From: Pectobacterium cacticida
Lineage (GTDB): Bacteria > Pseudomonadota > Gammaproteobacteria > Enterobacterales > Enterobacteriaceae
Length of the DNA stretch: 64,000 nt
Direction: 5' to 3'
NCBI RefSeq assembly: GCF_036885195.1
Contig: NZ_CP133656.1
Coordinates: 2,108,001 to 2,172,000, forward strand
Positions 1 to 9,995 of the stretch are shown in pieces; within the stretch, counting starts at the first letter, position 1, and each line of letters begins with the position of its first letter. Under the pieces are notes generated by a model. It ran no database searches. It saw only the letters and a program-made list of their open reading frames with translations, and had not been told where the DNA came from. The translations under genes were made by a program, and so were the position numbers.

Positions 1-1349
1 TCGTTATAGTCCGCACACCAGCCTGCACGCGCGATATCGTAACTCCCTTGATGACGGGTGCTGAGGAAGGTTTTCCATTCCTGATTGACCAGCTTAACGT
101 CCACGCCGATATTCTGTTTCCAGAGGGAAGCCGCCGCGATCGCCATCTTCTTATGCAGATCGGAGGTGTTGTACAACAGGCTCAACGTCAGCGGCTTGTC
201 CGCGGTATAACCCGCTGCCGCCAGCAATTTCTTCGCTTCTTCGTTACGCTTCGCCTGCGGCCAGGTAAACCATTCAGGCACTTGTGCCTTAAAACCATCG
301 ATATACGGCGGCACAAAACCGTAAGCAGGCGTATCACCCTGATTTTTCACCTTGTTGGTCAGAATATCCTGGCTCAGCCCCAGACGCAGCGCAGTACGCA
401 CGCGCACATCATTAAATGGGGGCTTCTGATTATTGATTTCGTAATAATAGGTGCACAAGTACGGATTGACCTTCACCTCATTCGGAATGTCTTTCTTTAA
501 TTTTTGAAAGAGCTCGATTGGCAGGTTGTTATAGGTCATATCGATTTCACCGCTGCGATAGCGGTTGACGTCGGTCACTTCAGAGGCAATCGGCAGATAG
601 GTCACTTTATCGATCACCGTATGCGCGTTATCCCAATAATAGGGGTTCCTTTCCAGCACCAGTTTCTCATTAACCACCCAATCTTTCAGCGTGTAGGCGC
701 CATTACCGACCCAGTTTTGCGGCTGAGTCCATTTATCACCAAATTTCTCGATAGCAGTTTTATTGACGGGCGACATGGCTGGGTAAATGGGGAGTTTATA
801 GAAGTAAGGTACCGCTTCGGAGAGCGTCACCTGAAAGGTATGGTCATCCAGCGCTTTCACCCCTAGCGTATCGGGGGATTTTTTACCGGCGATAATGTCA
901 TCAATATTAACCAGATGACCATATTGCAGATAACTGGCATAAGGCGAGGCCGTTTTCGGATCGGCCAAACGTTGCCAACTATAGACGAAATCCTGCGCAG
1001 TAACCGGCTCGCCGTTTGACCATTTGGCATTTTTACGCAGGTGGAACGTCCACACTTTAAAATCTTTGTTATCCCAACTTTCTGCGACGCCAGGAACAGT
1101 TTTGCCATTAACGTCGGAAATGACCAGACCTTCTAACAGATCATGCGATACGTTGGACTCGGGTACGCCTTCGATTTTATGTGGATCGAGCGAAGCGACC
1201 TCAGCACCATTGTTACGCACTAACTCCTGTTTTTCTGCTAACTGAACGCCTGCTGGAACCGTGGCGGCAAAAGCGGATACAACCATTGAGCTACTTAACG
1301 CCGCAATAATAGCGGCAGCGATTCTATTTTTCGTTGTGATGTTGGTCAT
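1..1349 (-). CDS. oppA: Periplasmic oligopeptide-binding protein OppA (3' end outside window)
   Basis: Reading the minus strand from an ATG at 1349 gives an open frame that runs off the left edge after about 449 codons. It starts with a Sec signal peptide (MTNITTKNR, a hydrophobic core, then SAFA as the cleavage region). It continues with family-5 solute-binding protein sequence: DPHKIEGVPESNVSHDL, SWDNKDFKVWTFHLRKNAKW, then VNKTAIEKFGDKW. OppA captures peptides in the periplasm for the OppBCDF importer; oppBCDF would lie to the left, outside the window. A good Shine-Dalgarno sequence (ACAGGAGATG) precedes the ATG. It is divergent from adhE, as in E. coli, but ychE, which lies between them there, is absent. 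Confidence 0.95.
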   Translation of the reverse strand, partial: MTNITTKNRIAAAIIAALSSSMVVSAFAATVPAGVQLAEKQELVRNNGAEVASLDPHKIEGVPESNVSHDLLEGLVISDVNGKTVPGVAESWDNKDFKVWTFHLRKNAKWSNGEPVTAQDFVYSWQRLADPKTASPYASYLQYGHLVNIDDIIAGKKSPDTLGVKALDDHTFQVTLSEAVPYFYKLPIYPAMSPVNKTAIEKFGDKWTQPQNWVGNGAYTLKDWVVNEKLVLERNPYYWDNAHTVIDKVTYLPIASEVTDVNRYRSGEIDMTYNNLPIELFQKLKKDIPNEVKVNPYLCTYYYEINNQKPPFNDVRVRTALRLGLSQDILTNKVKNQGDTPAYGFVPPYIDGFKAQVPEWFTWPQAKRNEEAKKLLAAAGYTADKPLTLSLLYNTSDLHKKMAIAAASLWKQNIGVDVKLVNQEWKTFLSTRHQGSYDIARAGWCADYN

Positions 1350-2357
1350 TATTTTCATCTCCTGTGAAATAGTCGTGTTAGTTACTGCGGCAACGATCCC
1401 TGAATTTCGTCCCTGCCGGGAAAGGTTAATCGATTCGGCTCACACCCCATGCAAAGATAATCCATAAATTTATTTTATAGATTACCTATACAGGATTGGA
1501 CACGCTTAGACGCTATCAAATACAGGCCCATTCGCCAATATTTTTACATCCATGTTACGTAATTATCTTTATCCTCGTTAGAGAGGCGTCTAACAACAAA
1601 CAGCAACAGAATTAATTAACCACATGATAAAAAACAAATTTTATTTTAAACGTGCAACTTCTTCATAAGCATGGCTATTTTTTAAACGTAAACAAAAAAT
1701 ATTGTCGCGAATATTAGCATCCACACAGTATAAAAAGGATGCTTACTTTATGTCATTTCATGCTATCGCTTCACAAAATGTAATTATTTTAACAATTGTA
1801 TTGCCAATTGGCCGCGATAAATATATCGAGCCTTTCGTTGCCATGACCAAAAAAAGAATTAATTTGGTTAAAAAGCGCGCTCCATTGATAAGCACTGAAC
1901 ATGTCTAGCGTTTTCTATAGGGGATCGACTCAGCTCACCGCCTTCACCGAATGACTGCATATCGAGCCGTTGAGACGTTACTATTATCAGCATTGTGATA
2001 TGAATGAGAATTACTATCAAAAACACCATGCTGAATGGTGTCAGCTTCAAAAAAACACGATATAGATCACAATAACCACACCCACAAATAGGTATGCTCA
2101 TCACATACATCAGCAGACGCATAAAACATCTTAAAATTACGATTTTTTAAAACATTTTTTTAAAAATTTTCGATACAGAAAGTTACTGTGCTTTAAAAAG
2201 CGACAAACATGCTGTAGCCACAGGTAATGAGCTCTTTGAGTCAATGGCGTCGAGTAAGGACGATTAGGTAGATACGTGTTAAGTCATACCTTTATCTATA
2301 CTGTTTTTTCCGGCGGACGATTGACTGAAAGAGTTTAACCTTTATCAGGAGAGCATT
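1350..2357. other. Long AT-rich divergent intergenic region between oppA and adhE
   Basis: This kilobase holds no convincing gene: the short open frames in it have no family resemblance that I recognise. It must carry the promoters and leaders of oppA and adhE. Two weak operator-like sites can be seen: a CRP-like sequence at 2053-2074 (16 of 22 positions by eye to the CRP consensus) and a Fur-like sequence at 2000-2018 (13 of 19). The E. coli gene ychE, normally found here, has left no trace that I can read. Confidence 0.5.
2053..2074 (+). promoter_or_regulatory. Possible CRP/FNR-type site upstream of adhE
   Basis: The right half (TATAGATCACA) fits the CRP consensus well, while the left half (AAACACGA) is degenerate. 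It lies about 285 bases before the adhE start. Regulation of adhE by global anaerobic and carbon regulators is known in E. coli; assignment of this site is inference. Confidence 0.25.
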
Positions 2358-5033
2358 ATGGCCGTAACTAACGTGGCTGAACTTAACGCACTGGTCGAAA
2401 GAGTAAAAAAGGCACAGCAGGAATTTGCCACCTATACGCAGGAACAGGTAGATAACATCTTCCGCGCCGCCGCACTCGCTGCGTCGGATGCGCGTATCCC
2501 GCTGGCAAAAATGGCGGTGGCCGAGTCCGGTATGGGGATTGTGGAAGATAAAGTCATCAAAAACCACTTCGCCTCGGAATACATTTATAACGCCTACCAG
2601 GATGAAAAAACCTGTGGGATTCTCTCCACTGACGATACCTTCGGCACCATCACCATTGCCGAGCCTATCGGCTTGATTTGCGGCATTGTTCCTACAACCA
2701 ACCCCACATCTACTGCAATTTTTAAAGCGCTGATCAGCCTGAAGACCCGTAACGGGATTATCTTCTCCCCTCACCCTCGCGCCAAAAATGCGACGAATAA
2801 AGCAGCAGACATTGTTCTGCAAGCGGCAATTGCAGCAGGGGCACCGAAGGATATTATCGGCTGGATCGATCAACCTTCTGTCGAATTATCCAACCAGTTG
2901 ATGCACCATCCCGATATCAACCTGATTCTGGCAACCGGTGGCCCAGGTATGGTGAAGGCCGCATACAGTTCAGGCAAACCGGCTATCGGCGTCGGTGCCG
3001 GTAATACGCCGGTTGTTATTGATGAAACGGCAGATATCAAGCGCGCCGTCGCATCCATTCTGATGTCAAAAACCTTCGATAACGGCGTTATCTGTGCATC
3101 AGAACAGTCAGTGATCGTGGTAGATAGCGTTTATGACGCCGTGCGCGAACGTTTTGCTACCCATGGCGGCTACATGTTGAAAGGCAAGGAGTTACATGCC
3201 GTACAAAATATTTTGCTGAAAAATGGCTCACTCAATGCCGACATTGTAGGCCAGGCGGCACCCAAAATTGCAGAAATGGCTGGCATCATCGTCCCGGCAA
3301 ACACCAAGGTATTGATCGGGGAAGTCACGGCTGTCGATGAATCCGAACCCTTTGCCCATGAAAAATTGTCGCCGACGCTAGCGATGTATCGCGCGAAAGA
3401 TTTCAACGATGCCGTATCCAAGGCGGAAAAGCTGGTCGCAATGGGCGGCATTGGTCACACATCCTGTTTGTATACCGATCAGGACAACCAGCGAGAACGC
3501 GTGACTCAGTTCGGTAATGTGATGAAAACTGCCCGAATTCTGATCAACACGCCGGCGTCACAAGGGGGAATTGGCGACCTCTACAATTTCAAACTCGCGC
3601 CATCTCTAACGTTGGGTTGCGGCTCCTGGGGCGGAAATTCCATTTCTGAGAACGTGGGTCCGAAACATTTGATCAACAAAAAAACGGTAGCCAAGCGAGC
3701 AGAAAATATGTTGTGGCATAAACTTCCCAAGTCTATTTATTTTCGTCGTGGATCGCTGCCTATCGCGCTTGAAGAAGTCGCGACCGACGGCGCAAAACGT
3801 GCGTTTATCGTTACAGACCGTTTCCTGTTCAATAATGGCTATGTCGATCAGGTGATTTCCGTATTGAAACACAACGGGATTGAAACCGAAGTCTTCTTTG
3901 AAGTAGAAGCCGATCCTACATTGAGCATCGTGCGCAAAGGCGCAGAGCAAATGCATTCTTTCAAACCGGATGTGATTATTGCGCTGGGCGGTGGTTCTCC
4001 AATGGACGCGGCGAAGATTATGTGGGTCATGTATGAACACCCTACGACGCACTTTGAAGAACTGGCATTGCGTTTTATGGACATCCGTAAACGAATCTAC
4101 AAATTTCCCAAGATGGGCGTCAAAGCCAAACTGGTGGCAATTACCACCACCTCGGGTACGGGTTCTGAAGTCACCCCGTTTGCGGTAGTCACCGACGATG
4201 CTACCGGGCAGAAATATCCATTAGCAGATTATGCGTTAACGCCGGATATGGCGATTGTCGATGCGAATCTCGTGATGAACATGCCGAAATCACTGTGCGC
4301 CTTTGGCGGGCTTGATGCGGTAACCCACGCATTGGAAGCCTATGTTTCAGTACTAGCAAACGAATACTCTGACGGGCAAGCCTTACAAGCGTTGAAGCTG
4401 CTGAAAGAAAATCTGCCAGCCAGCTACCGCGATGGGGCGAAAAACCCGGTTGCCCGTGAGCGCGTGCACAATGCCGCAACAATCGCAGGTATCGCGTTTG
4501 CCAACGCCTTCCTCGGCGTCTGCCACTCTATGGCCCACAAACTTGGCTCGGAGTTCCACATCCCTCATGGGCTGGCTAACGCAATGCTCATTGCCAATGT
4601 TATTCGCTATAACGCGAATGATAACCCGACCAAGCAGACAACGTTCAGCCAGTATGACCGTCCACAGGCGCGTCGTCGTTATGCTGAAATAGCCGACCAT
4701 TTAGGCTTGAGCGCGCCGGGCGATCGCACTGCACAAAAAATCGAGAAATTGTTGGGCTGGCTGGAAGAAATGAAGACTGAGTTGGGGATCCCGGCGTCCA
4801 TTCGTGAAGCCGGTGTTCAAGAGGCTGATTTCCTGGCTAAGGTCGACAAGCTATCAGAAGATGCATTTGACGATCAGTGCACTGGGGCTAACCCGCGTTA
4901 TCCTCTGATTTCCGAGTTGAAGCAGATTCTATTGGACACTTACTACGGCCGTAAATTCTCCGAGGAACCGAAAACAGAAGCGATTGACACTGAGGCAAAA
5001 GCGACTAAAACGGCCAAAAAAGCGGCACATTAA
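2358..5033 (+). CDS. adhE: Bifunctional aldehyde-alcohol dehydrogenase AdhE
   Basis: AdhE converts acetyl-CoA to ethanol in two NADH-dependent steps during fermentation, and it forms long spirosome filaments. The 891-residue length matches the family. The N-terminal half is a CoA-acylating aldehyde dehydrogenase with its catalytic cysteine in GVICASEQS, near residue 246. The C-terminal half is an iron-dependent alcohol dehydrogenase with the nucleotide-binding GGGSPMDAAK and metal-binding histidines in DAVTHALEAY and GVCHSMAHKLGSEFHIPHG. The C-terminal tail is lysine- and alanine-rich. The start is set by TCAGGAGAGCATT before the ATG. The gene is monocistronic, with a hairpin terminator directly after it. 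Confidence 0.98.
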   Translation: MAVTNVAELNALVERVKKAQQEFATYTQEQVDNIFRAAALAASDARIPLAKMAVAESGMGIVEDKVIKNHFASEYIYNAYQDEKTCGILSTDDTFGTITIAEPIGLICGIVPTTNPTSTAIFKALISLKTRNGIIFSPHPRAKNATNKAADIVLQAAIAAGAPKDIIGWIDQPSVELSNQLMHHPDINLILATGGPGMVKAAYSSGKPAIGVGAGNTPVVIDETADIKRAVASILMSKTFDNGVICASEQSVIVVDSVYDAVRERFATHGGYMLKGKELHAVQNILLKNGSLNADIVGQAAPKIAEMAGIIVPANTKVLIGEVTAVDESEPFAHEKLSPTLAMYRAKDFNDAVSKAEKLVAMGGIGHTSCLYTDQDNQRERVTQFGNVMKTARILINTPASQGGIGDLYNFKLAPSLTLGCGSWGGNSISENVGPKHLINKKTVAKRAENMLWHKLPKSIYFRRGSLPIALEEVATDGAKRAFIVTDRFLFNNGYVDQVISVLKHNGIETEVFFEVEADPTLSIVRKGAEQMHSFKPDVIIALGGGSPMDAAKIMWVMYEHPTTHFEELALRFMDIRKRIYKFPKMGVKAKLVAITTTSGTGSEVTPFAVVTDDATGQKYPLADYALTPDMAIVDANLVMNMPKSLCAFGGLDAVTHALEAYVSVLANEYSDGQALQALKLLKENLPASYRDGAKNPVARERVHNAATIAGIAFANAFLGVCHSMAHKLGSEFHIPHGLANAMLIANVIRYNANDNPTKQTTFSQYDRPQARRRYAEIADHLGLSAPGDRTAQKIEKLLGWLEEMKTELGIPASIREAGVQEADFLAKVDKLSEDAFDDQCTGANPRYPLISELKQILLDTYYGRKFSEEPKTEAIDTEAKATKTAKKAAH

Positions 5034-5070
5034 GCGACACACCGAAGCGTCTTAGTCTACATTCTCGACG

Positions 5071-5104
5071 ATGCCCAACCCTGTTATGGTTGGGCATTTT
5101 TGTT
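5071..5104 (+). terminator. Rho-independent terminator of adhE
   Basis: The inverted repeat TGCCCAACC / GGTTGGGCA with a 7-base loop is followed by TTTTTG. It lies 38 bases after the adhE stop. Confidence 0.85.
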
Positions 5105-5173
5105 GGCGTACCTAAAGGATAAACTCGCAAGGCAACTCCATTATTCGCCGCCCCCGCCAGGAATTTTACGTTC

Positions 5174-5770
5174 TTACTCCCCGAGGTTACGGGTCAACCC
5201 TAACGCAATTTTATAATGCTTACGGCAAACGGAAACATAGCGCTCATTGCCGCCAATGACGACTTGCTCGCCCTCAAGAACGGCATTACCCTGTGCGTCC
5301 AGTCGCAAAACACAGTTGGCCTTGCGCCCGCAATGACAGACCGTTTTTAACTCAATAAGCTTATCGGCCCACGCTAATAAATAATGGCTACCGGAAAACA
5401 AATCCCCACGAAAATCAGTGCGCAGCCCGTAACATAACACCGGGATATCTAATTGATCCACGACGTCGGAGAGTTCACTAACCTGCTCTCGAGTTAAAAA
5501 CTGACACTCATCAATTAATACGCAATCAACTGGCTGAGTGCGATGTTCCTTCTCTAGCAATCCAAATAAGGAGGTTTGCGGGTTAAACAATAATGCCGGG
5601 GAAGAAAGGCCAATGCGCGAATTCACTACACCCACGCCGCCTCGATTATCTATTTCCGCAGTGAATATTAGCGTGCGCATACCGCGTTCCTGGTAGTTAT
5701 AGGACGACTGTAGTAGCGCGGTCGATTTCCCCGCATTCATTGCAGAATAATAAAAATAAAGTTGGGCCAC
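5174..5770 (-). CDS. tdk: Thymidine kinase
   Basis: Tdk phosphorylates thymidine (and deoxyuridine) to the monophosphate in pyrimidine salvage. The P-loop is in YYSAMNAGKST near the N-terminus, the Walker-B-like DECQFLTREQ follows, and zinc-binding cysteines occur in CHCGRK and again in VSVCRKHY. The frame is open four codons further upstream, but the family begins MAQLYFYY. A GTG at 5770 gives exactly that (read as MAQLYFYYS), with GGAG six bases before it, so I use GTG; the protein is then 198 residues, slightly shorter than E. coli Tdk (205). It converges on adhE and lies divergent from hns, as in E. coli. Confidence 0.95.
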   Translation of the reverse strand: MAQLYFYYSAMNAGKSTALLQSSYNYQERGMRTLIFTAEIDNRGGVGVVNSRIGLSSPALLFNPQTSLFGLLEKEHRTQPVDCVLIDECQFLTREQVSELSDVVDQLDIPVLCYGLRTDFRGDLFSGSHYLLAWADKLIELKTVCHCGRKANCVLRLDAQGNAVLEGEQVVIGGNERYVSVCRKHYKIALGLTRNLGE

Positions 5771-6164
5771 TCGCCACTCCACTAAAGCAGGCTAAATCAT
5801 TTTTCATGTCGCAAAAGTGTATTTTAACAACCAAACTTCACTGGGCGCAATGTGTTCATCCGCGGCGCATCTCATGCGTTAACAATCGTCAGTAACTGCG
5901 TATCATGATAAAAGATATAAACATTCCTTATAACAAGGATGTAATTTCAATATGCTATTTCCCCTGCTTTTCGGGTAAAAAATAGGATTACCAAAGTATT
6001 TCCTGATAACAGAAGCATATTTATATTTATGTAACATACGCGGTGAAACCGGTTTTAAAAATGGTATTTTTAACAAACTTACAAAGTTGACTATTGCAGA
6101 ATAGAAAATAGCACTCTATTATCACACCACACGCCACCAATAATATTAATTTGAGATTATCACA
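5771..6164. other. AT-rich tdk-hns divergent region
   Basis: These 394 bases hold no gene. The half next to hns is very AT-rich, which is typical of hns promoters, known to be autoregulated by H-NS binding to curved DNA. A TTGACT hexamer occurs at about 6087, but I cannot pair it with a clear -10 element. Confidence 0.5.
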
Positions 6165-6572
6165 ATGAGCGAAGCACTAAAGATTCTTAACAACATCCGT
6201 ACTCTGCGTGCCCAGGCAAGGGAGTGTAGCCTGGAAACTTTAGAGGAAATGCTGGAAAAACTGGAAGTCGTGGTAAATGAACGCCGCGAAGAAGATAGTC
6301 AGTTCCAAGCTGAAGTTGAAGAACGTGCGCGTAAATTGCAACAATATCGTGAAATGCTGATTGCCGATGGTATTGATCCGAACGAATTATTGCAATCGTC
6401 TGGTTCCGTGAAAATTGCCAGTAAAAGTAAACGCGCAGCGCGCCCGCCCAAATATCAATATACGGACGAAAATGGCGAAGTTAGAACCTGGACTGGCCAG
6501 GGCCGTACGCCAGCAGTAATCAAGAAGGCTATTGAAGAACAAGGTAAATCTTTAGAAGATTTCCTGCTGTGA
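6165..6572 (+). CDS. hns: Nucleoid-associated silencer H-NS
   Basis: H-NS coats AT-rich DNA and silences transcription, especially of acquired genes. The 135-residue protein has the classic layout. Residues 1-80 form a helical oligomerisation domain (MSEALKILNNIRTLRAQARE, then a glutamate-rich coiled coil). A basic linker (KSKRAARPPKYQYTDENG) leads to the C-terminal DNA-binding domain with the AT-hook-like TWTGQGRTPAVIKKA. It is followed closely by a strong terminator, so it is a single-gene unit. Its place between tdk and galU is the same as in E. coli. Confidence 0.98.
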   Translation: MSEALKILNNIRTLRAQARECSLETLEEMLEKLEVVVNERREEDSQFQAEVEERARKLQQYREMLIADGIDPNELLQSSGSVKIASKSKRAARPPKYQYTDENGEVRTWTGQGRTPAVIKKAIEEQGKSLEDFLL

Positions 6573-6593
6573 TGCTGTAGTAATACTGAATAC

Positions 6594-6628
6594 AAAAAAC
6601 CCCTGATAGTTATCAGGGGTTTTCTTTG
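6594..6628 (+). terminator. Rho-independent terminator of hns
   Basis: A tight hairpin ACCCCTGATA-gt-TATCAGGGGT is flanked by an A-run on the left and TTTCTTT on the right, starting about 25 bases after the stop. Confidence 0.88.
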
Positions 6629-6716
6629 GAGACCATTTCATGGTGGGAAATAGACAAACTTCGCACTAACCGCCTTTAGTATTCAGATAAATAGCGAGTA
6701 ATAAAACGGCAGTGTG

Positions 6717-7628
6717 TTATTTTCCATCAGTGTTAATCGTTTCCTGTAACCATTGGGCAAATTCCTTGCCTAACCCCTCATGTCGTAAGCCATATTCCAC
6801 GAATGCCTGCATATAGCCTAATTTATTGCCACAGTCATGGCTCACGCCTTTCAGGTGGTACGCCTCTACCGTTTCTTTTTCCATCAACATAGCAATCGCA
6901 TCGGTTAATTGGATCTCATTTCCTGCACCGGGTGGTGTTTTTTCCAACAGAGACCAAATATTCGCGGAAAGGACATAACGGCCAACGACAGCTAAATTAG
7001 AGGGTGCCTCTGAGGCTTTCGGTTTTTCTACCACGCCCACCATCGGGACACTGTCTCCCGCTTTTAATTCCACGCCTTTGCAATCAACCACACCATAGCT
7101 ACTGACATTTTCAACCGGTTCTACCATAATCTGGCTATGACCTGTTGCAGAAAAACGTTGCAACATTTCACTCAGATTATCTTTTTTCAGATCGGATGCG
7201 TATTCATCAATAATCACATCCGGGAGAATTACCGCAACAGGCTCATCTCCCACGAGCGGATGCGCGCACAACACCGCATGGCCGAGACCTTTAGCTAATC
7301 CCTGTCGCACTTGCATAATGGTGACATGCTTTGGACAGATAGATTGCACTTCTTCCAACAATTGCCGTTTTACACGTTTTTCCAGTATGGCTTCCAGTTC
7401 AAAACTGGTATCGAAATGGTTTTCGATGGAATTTTTGGAAGAGTGTGTGACGAGAATAATTTCATTAATCCCTGCGGCAATACACTCATTGACAACATAT
7501 TGGATTAGCGGCTTATCAACCAATGGCAACATTTCTTTAGGAATGGTTTTGGTGGCAGGTAGCATGCGCGTCCCTAGCCCAGCAACAGGTATGACCGCTT
7601 TTTTTACTTTTTTATTCACAATAGACAT
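6717..7628 (-). CDS. galU: UTP-glucose-1-phosphate uridylyltransferase
   Basis: GalU makes UDP-glucose from UTP and glucose-1-phosphate; the product feeds LPS core, galactose and periplasmic glucan synthesis. The 303-residue protein shows the nucleotidyltransferase signature VIPVAGLGTRMLPATKTIPK near residues 13-32. It also has the metal/uridine-binding region AVILPDVIIDEY, VVEKPKASEAPSN, and GNEIQLTDAIAML, all typical of the GalU/GalF family. GalF usually has changes in these motifs, so GalU is the better call. It converges with hns, as in E. coli. Confidence 0.96.
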   Translation of the reverse strand: MSIVNKKVKKAVIPVAGLGTRMLPATKTIPKEMLPLVDKPLIQYVVNECIAAGINEIILVTHSSKNSIENHFDTSFELEAILEKRVKRQLLEEVQSICPKHVTIMQVRQGLAKGLGHAVLCAHPLVGDEPVAVILPDVIIDEYASDLKKDNLSEMLQRFSATGHSQIMVEPVENVSSYGVVDCKGVELKAGDSVPMVGVVEKPKASEAPSNLAVVGRYVLSANIWSLLEKTPPGAGNEIQLTDAIAMLMEKETVEAYHLKGVSHDCGNKLGYMQAFVEYGLRHEGLGKEFAQWLQETINTDGK

Positions 7629-7832
7629 AAACAGCCTCTTATATACCGTTCAAATAATGAACTTTATTTATCCCGTCAGCATAATCGAAAGAGTATAACG
7701 ATTTTAATCAGCATACGCTTGCCCCAACATGGTCATGCAATCAAATTAAGATAACTCCCTATCTAATAGGGAATTACAATTAATACCGAGAGCGTGGTAT
7801 TTCCCAGCGCGAGCGACGTTTTTCCCTGGAGA

Positions 7833-8849
7833 CTATTTTGTCGTCAGCATCAGCCGTAAGCGACCGCCACGCCCCCATACCTGACATTGCCATGCCTCAC
7901 ACGAATAATGCAGTTGGTTGAGATAGGCGTCATCCAACGTGCCTAAGGGAAGGCCGCTATTTAGCGCAATCTGTTGTTCATTCACACTTAGCATCGCACT
8001 TAACCCGGCAGAAACCAGTATTAGCTGTTTCAGCGTCCGATGGTAATACCCAACAAGCAAGGGAAAACGTCCGTCTAAGCCCGCATGACGCAGTAGTTGG
8101 TTTACCTGCTTTAATAATGCAGGTAGGTGTGGTAAGCGGTGTTGGCGATCGGCCAAATGTTCCTGGAGTAATCCATTGAATAACGTTCGAAGCAGCAACG
8201 CGGCCAATGCCCCGTTATTATTGACACCCTGGGTAACATCAAGACAGTAGAACCCCAAATCGTCCTCCGACAGCGCGGCCATATCCAGCACTAATCCCGG
8301 TTGCTCTGCCACCGTCAACTGTCGATAATTGACGCGACAGTGAGCAAGTGTTTGCTGTACAGGCGGCTGTAGCTGAGCAAGCAATTTGGTTACCGCTTCC
8401 GGTGACTGTTTAAACGAATCCATGTCTTGCATCAATTGTTCTACTTCATTCAACGGCGAGGTGAACAGGCCAGGGTAGAGACAGGACATGACCACTTCAC
8501 GTAAACGCGTGTAGTCTCGAATCGGTTTTAGCAACACATCCTGAACGCCAAGACGAAGGACTTTAGCAATGTCCGCCATTTGGCTCGTCGCCGAGACGAT
8601 CAAGATAGGCGTAACGCTGTCCTTCATCCGCAGACGCTCAAGGAATTCGATCCCCCCCATCGTCGGCATTTCCAGATCGCAGATGATCAAATCGGGTCGC
8701 TCATGCTCAAGAATAGTGAATGCGTCCACACCGTTAATCGCCTCCTGAACCTGCGCGCCAAGAGAAACCAGATAACCAGCGAGCACTGATCGAAAAACAG
8801 CCTCATCATCAATGACCAAAATACGCTTACCCGCTAGTGGTTGTTCCAT
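7833..8849 (-). CDS. rssB: Response-regulator adaptor RssB (sigma-S targeting factor)
   Basis: RssB binds the stationary-phase sigma factor RpoS and delivers it to the ClpXP protease. The receiver domain covers roughly residues 8-125, with the acidic pair IDDEAVFRS, the phospho-accepting aspartate in DLIICDLEMP near residue 58, and the conserved LLKPIRDYTRL near the end. The C-terminal half is a degenerate PP2C-like phosphatase domain (LDVTQGVNNNGALAALLLRT). Length 338 matches E. coli (337). It lies directly downstream of rssA in the same direction, as in E. coli. Confidence 0.95.
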   Translation of the reverse strand: MEQPLAGKRILVIDDEAVFRSVLAGYLVSLGAQVQEAINGVDAFTILEHERPDLIICDLEMPTMGGIEFLERLRMKDSVTPILIVSATSQMADIAKVLRLGVQDVLLKPIRDYTRLREVVMSCLYPGLFTSPLNEVEQLMQDMDSFKQSPEAVTKLLAQLQPPVQQTLAHCRVNYRQLTVAEQPGLVLDMAALSEDDLGFYCLDVTQGVNNNGALAALLLRTLFNGLLQEHLADRQHRLPHLPALLKQVNQLLRHAGLDGRFPLLVGYYHRTLKQLILVSAGLSAMLSVNEQQIALNSGLPLGTLDDAYLNQLHYSCEAWQCQVWGRGGRLRLMLTTK

Positions 8850-8961
8850 CTGTACCCCTTACGTCAAACACCGGATAATCACATCTGCTCTAGCGCACAG
8901 ACAGATGAAACATCAGGCTTGTATGCCTCTGCATAAGTTTTCGCTTGTGCACATGCGCGCG

Positions 8962-9867
8962 TTATGTTCTTTCCACAAGCGGTAACAACTCATCGCGCAT
9001 TTTCTCTACCGCTTTATATCCCGCCTCAATCGCCTCCTGCGCCCGGTGAAAGTCAAGTGTAGCAATCTGAGGGCAACGTGGCCGCAGCAGCACATCGGGA
9101 GGATCGCCCGCCATTCTTGTCATCGTTAACCGATTTTCCAAAATCTGGATCGAGGTACTCATTATTTCCATCGCCGTTGGCGTGTTTTCTACTGATGACC
9201 GATGGCCTCGCCGTAGTCGTTCACGAATTTTACTGCGCCAACCGTGCGGAACATTTTTCGCATTAATGCTGGACGACATCGGTTTTATCGACAGTAAATC
9301 GTGGTGATTAAGGCTCGCATCGTGCTGTAGATCCACAGCGATTACGATGTCAGACCCCATCGCTCGCGCCAAAGAGACAGGGACAGGATTAACCACCGCA
9401 CCGTCGACCAGCCAGTAATCATTGAATCTAACAGGGGATAACAGGCCAGGCATACTGCAAGACGCCCGCATAGCCTGATGTAAATCACCCTTTGTCAACC
9501 AGAGTTCACGCCCTGTGCTGAGGTTTGTCGTTACCACACCATATTTGATTTTACAGTCTTCAATCTGCGTTATTTGTAACAAATTCTTAACACTATTAAA
9601 TACACGATCGCCGCGTAACAAACTGCCGCGTTGCCAGGAAAGGTCCATCAACCGGATCACATCCCAGTAGCTGAAGGCTCTTACCCAACGCTCCATCGAG
9701 GTCAATTGATCCGTCGCATAAGCCGCCCCCACCAGCGCGCCAATTGAACAACCGGCCACCACATCAACCACAATCCCCATTTCTGTCAGCGCATTCAGCA
9801 CTCCAATATGCGCCCACCCCTTTGCAGCCCCAGATCCCAAGGCTACACCAATTTTTTTCCGCCGCAT
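8962..9867 (-). CDS. rssA: Patatin-like protein RssA
   Basis: This is a patatin-family serine hydrolase homologue of unknown physiological substrate. It shows the oxyanion glycine stretch ALGSGAAKGWAHIG at the N-terminus, the nucleophile elbow GCSIG and the catalytic-dyad aspartate in VDGAVVNPVP, so the active site looks intact. The frame extends to a GTG at 9876, but the ATG at 9867 has GGGTGG at a good distance and matches the family start. It precedes rssB by about 110 bases and probably shares transcription with it. Confidence 0.93.
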   Translation of the reverse strand: MRRKKIGVALGSGAAKGWAHIGVLNALTEMGIVVDVVAGCSIGALVGAAYATDQLTSMERWVRAFSYWDVIRLMDLSWQRGSLLRGDRVFNSVKNLLQITQIEDCKIKYGVVTTNLSTGRELWLTKGDLHQAMRASCSMPGLLSPVRFNDYWLVDGAVVNPVPVSLARAMGSDIVIAVDLQHDASLNHHDLLSIKPMSSSINAKNVPHGWRSKIRERLRRGHRSSVENTPTAMEIMSTSIQILENRLTMTRMAGDPPDVLLRPRCPQIATLDFHRAQEAIEAGYKAVEKMRDELLPLVERT

Positions 9868-9995
9868 GAGTACCACCCGTCTTCATTCTAGTGCACATTG
9901 CTACGCGCAGAGTTTGTTAGGTAACATATGCATCCTGCATAGAGATCCGTTTATTCTCCATCAGTTTTTATATTAAGTTTTCTTCAGGAGACATC

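Noticed and set aside
1702..1908. A 68-codon frame in the oppA-adhE gap
   Set aside because: It starts without a proper ribosome-binding site, is AT-rich, and resembles nothing I know; it could be chance.
2292..2873. A 193-codon minus-strand frame antisense to adhE
   Set aside because: It lies fully or mostly within adhE and has no recognisable protein family; it is a shadow.
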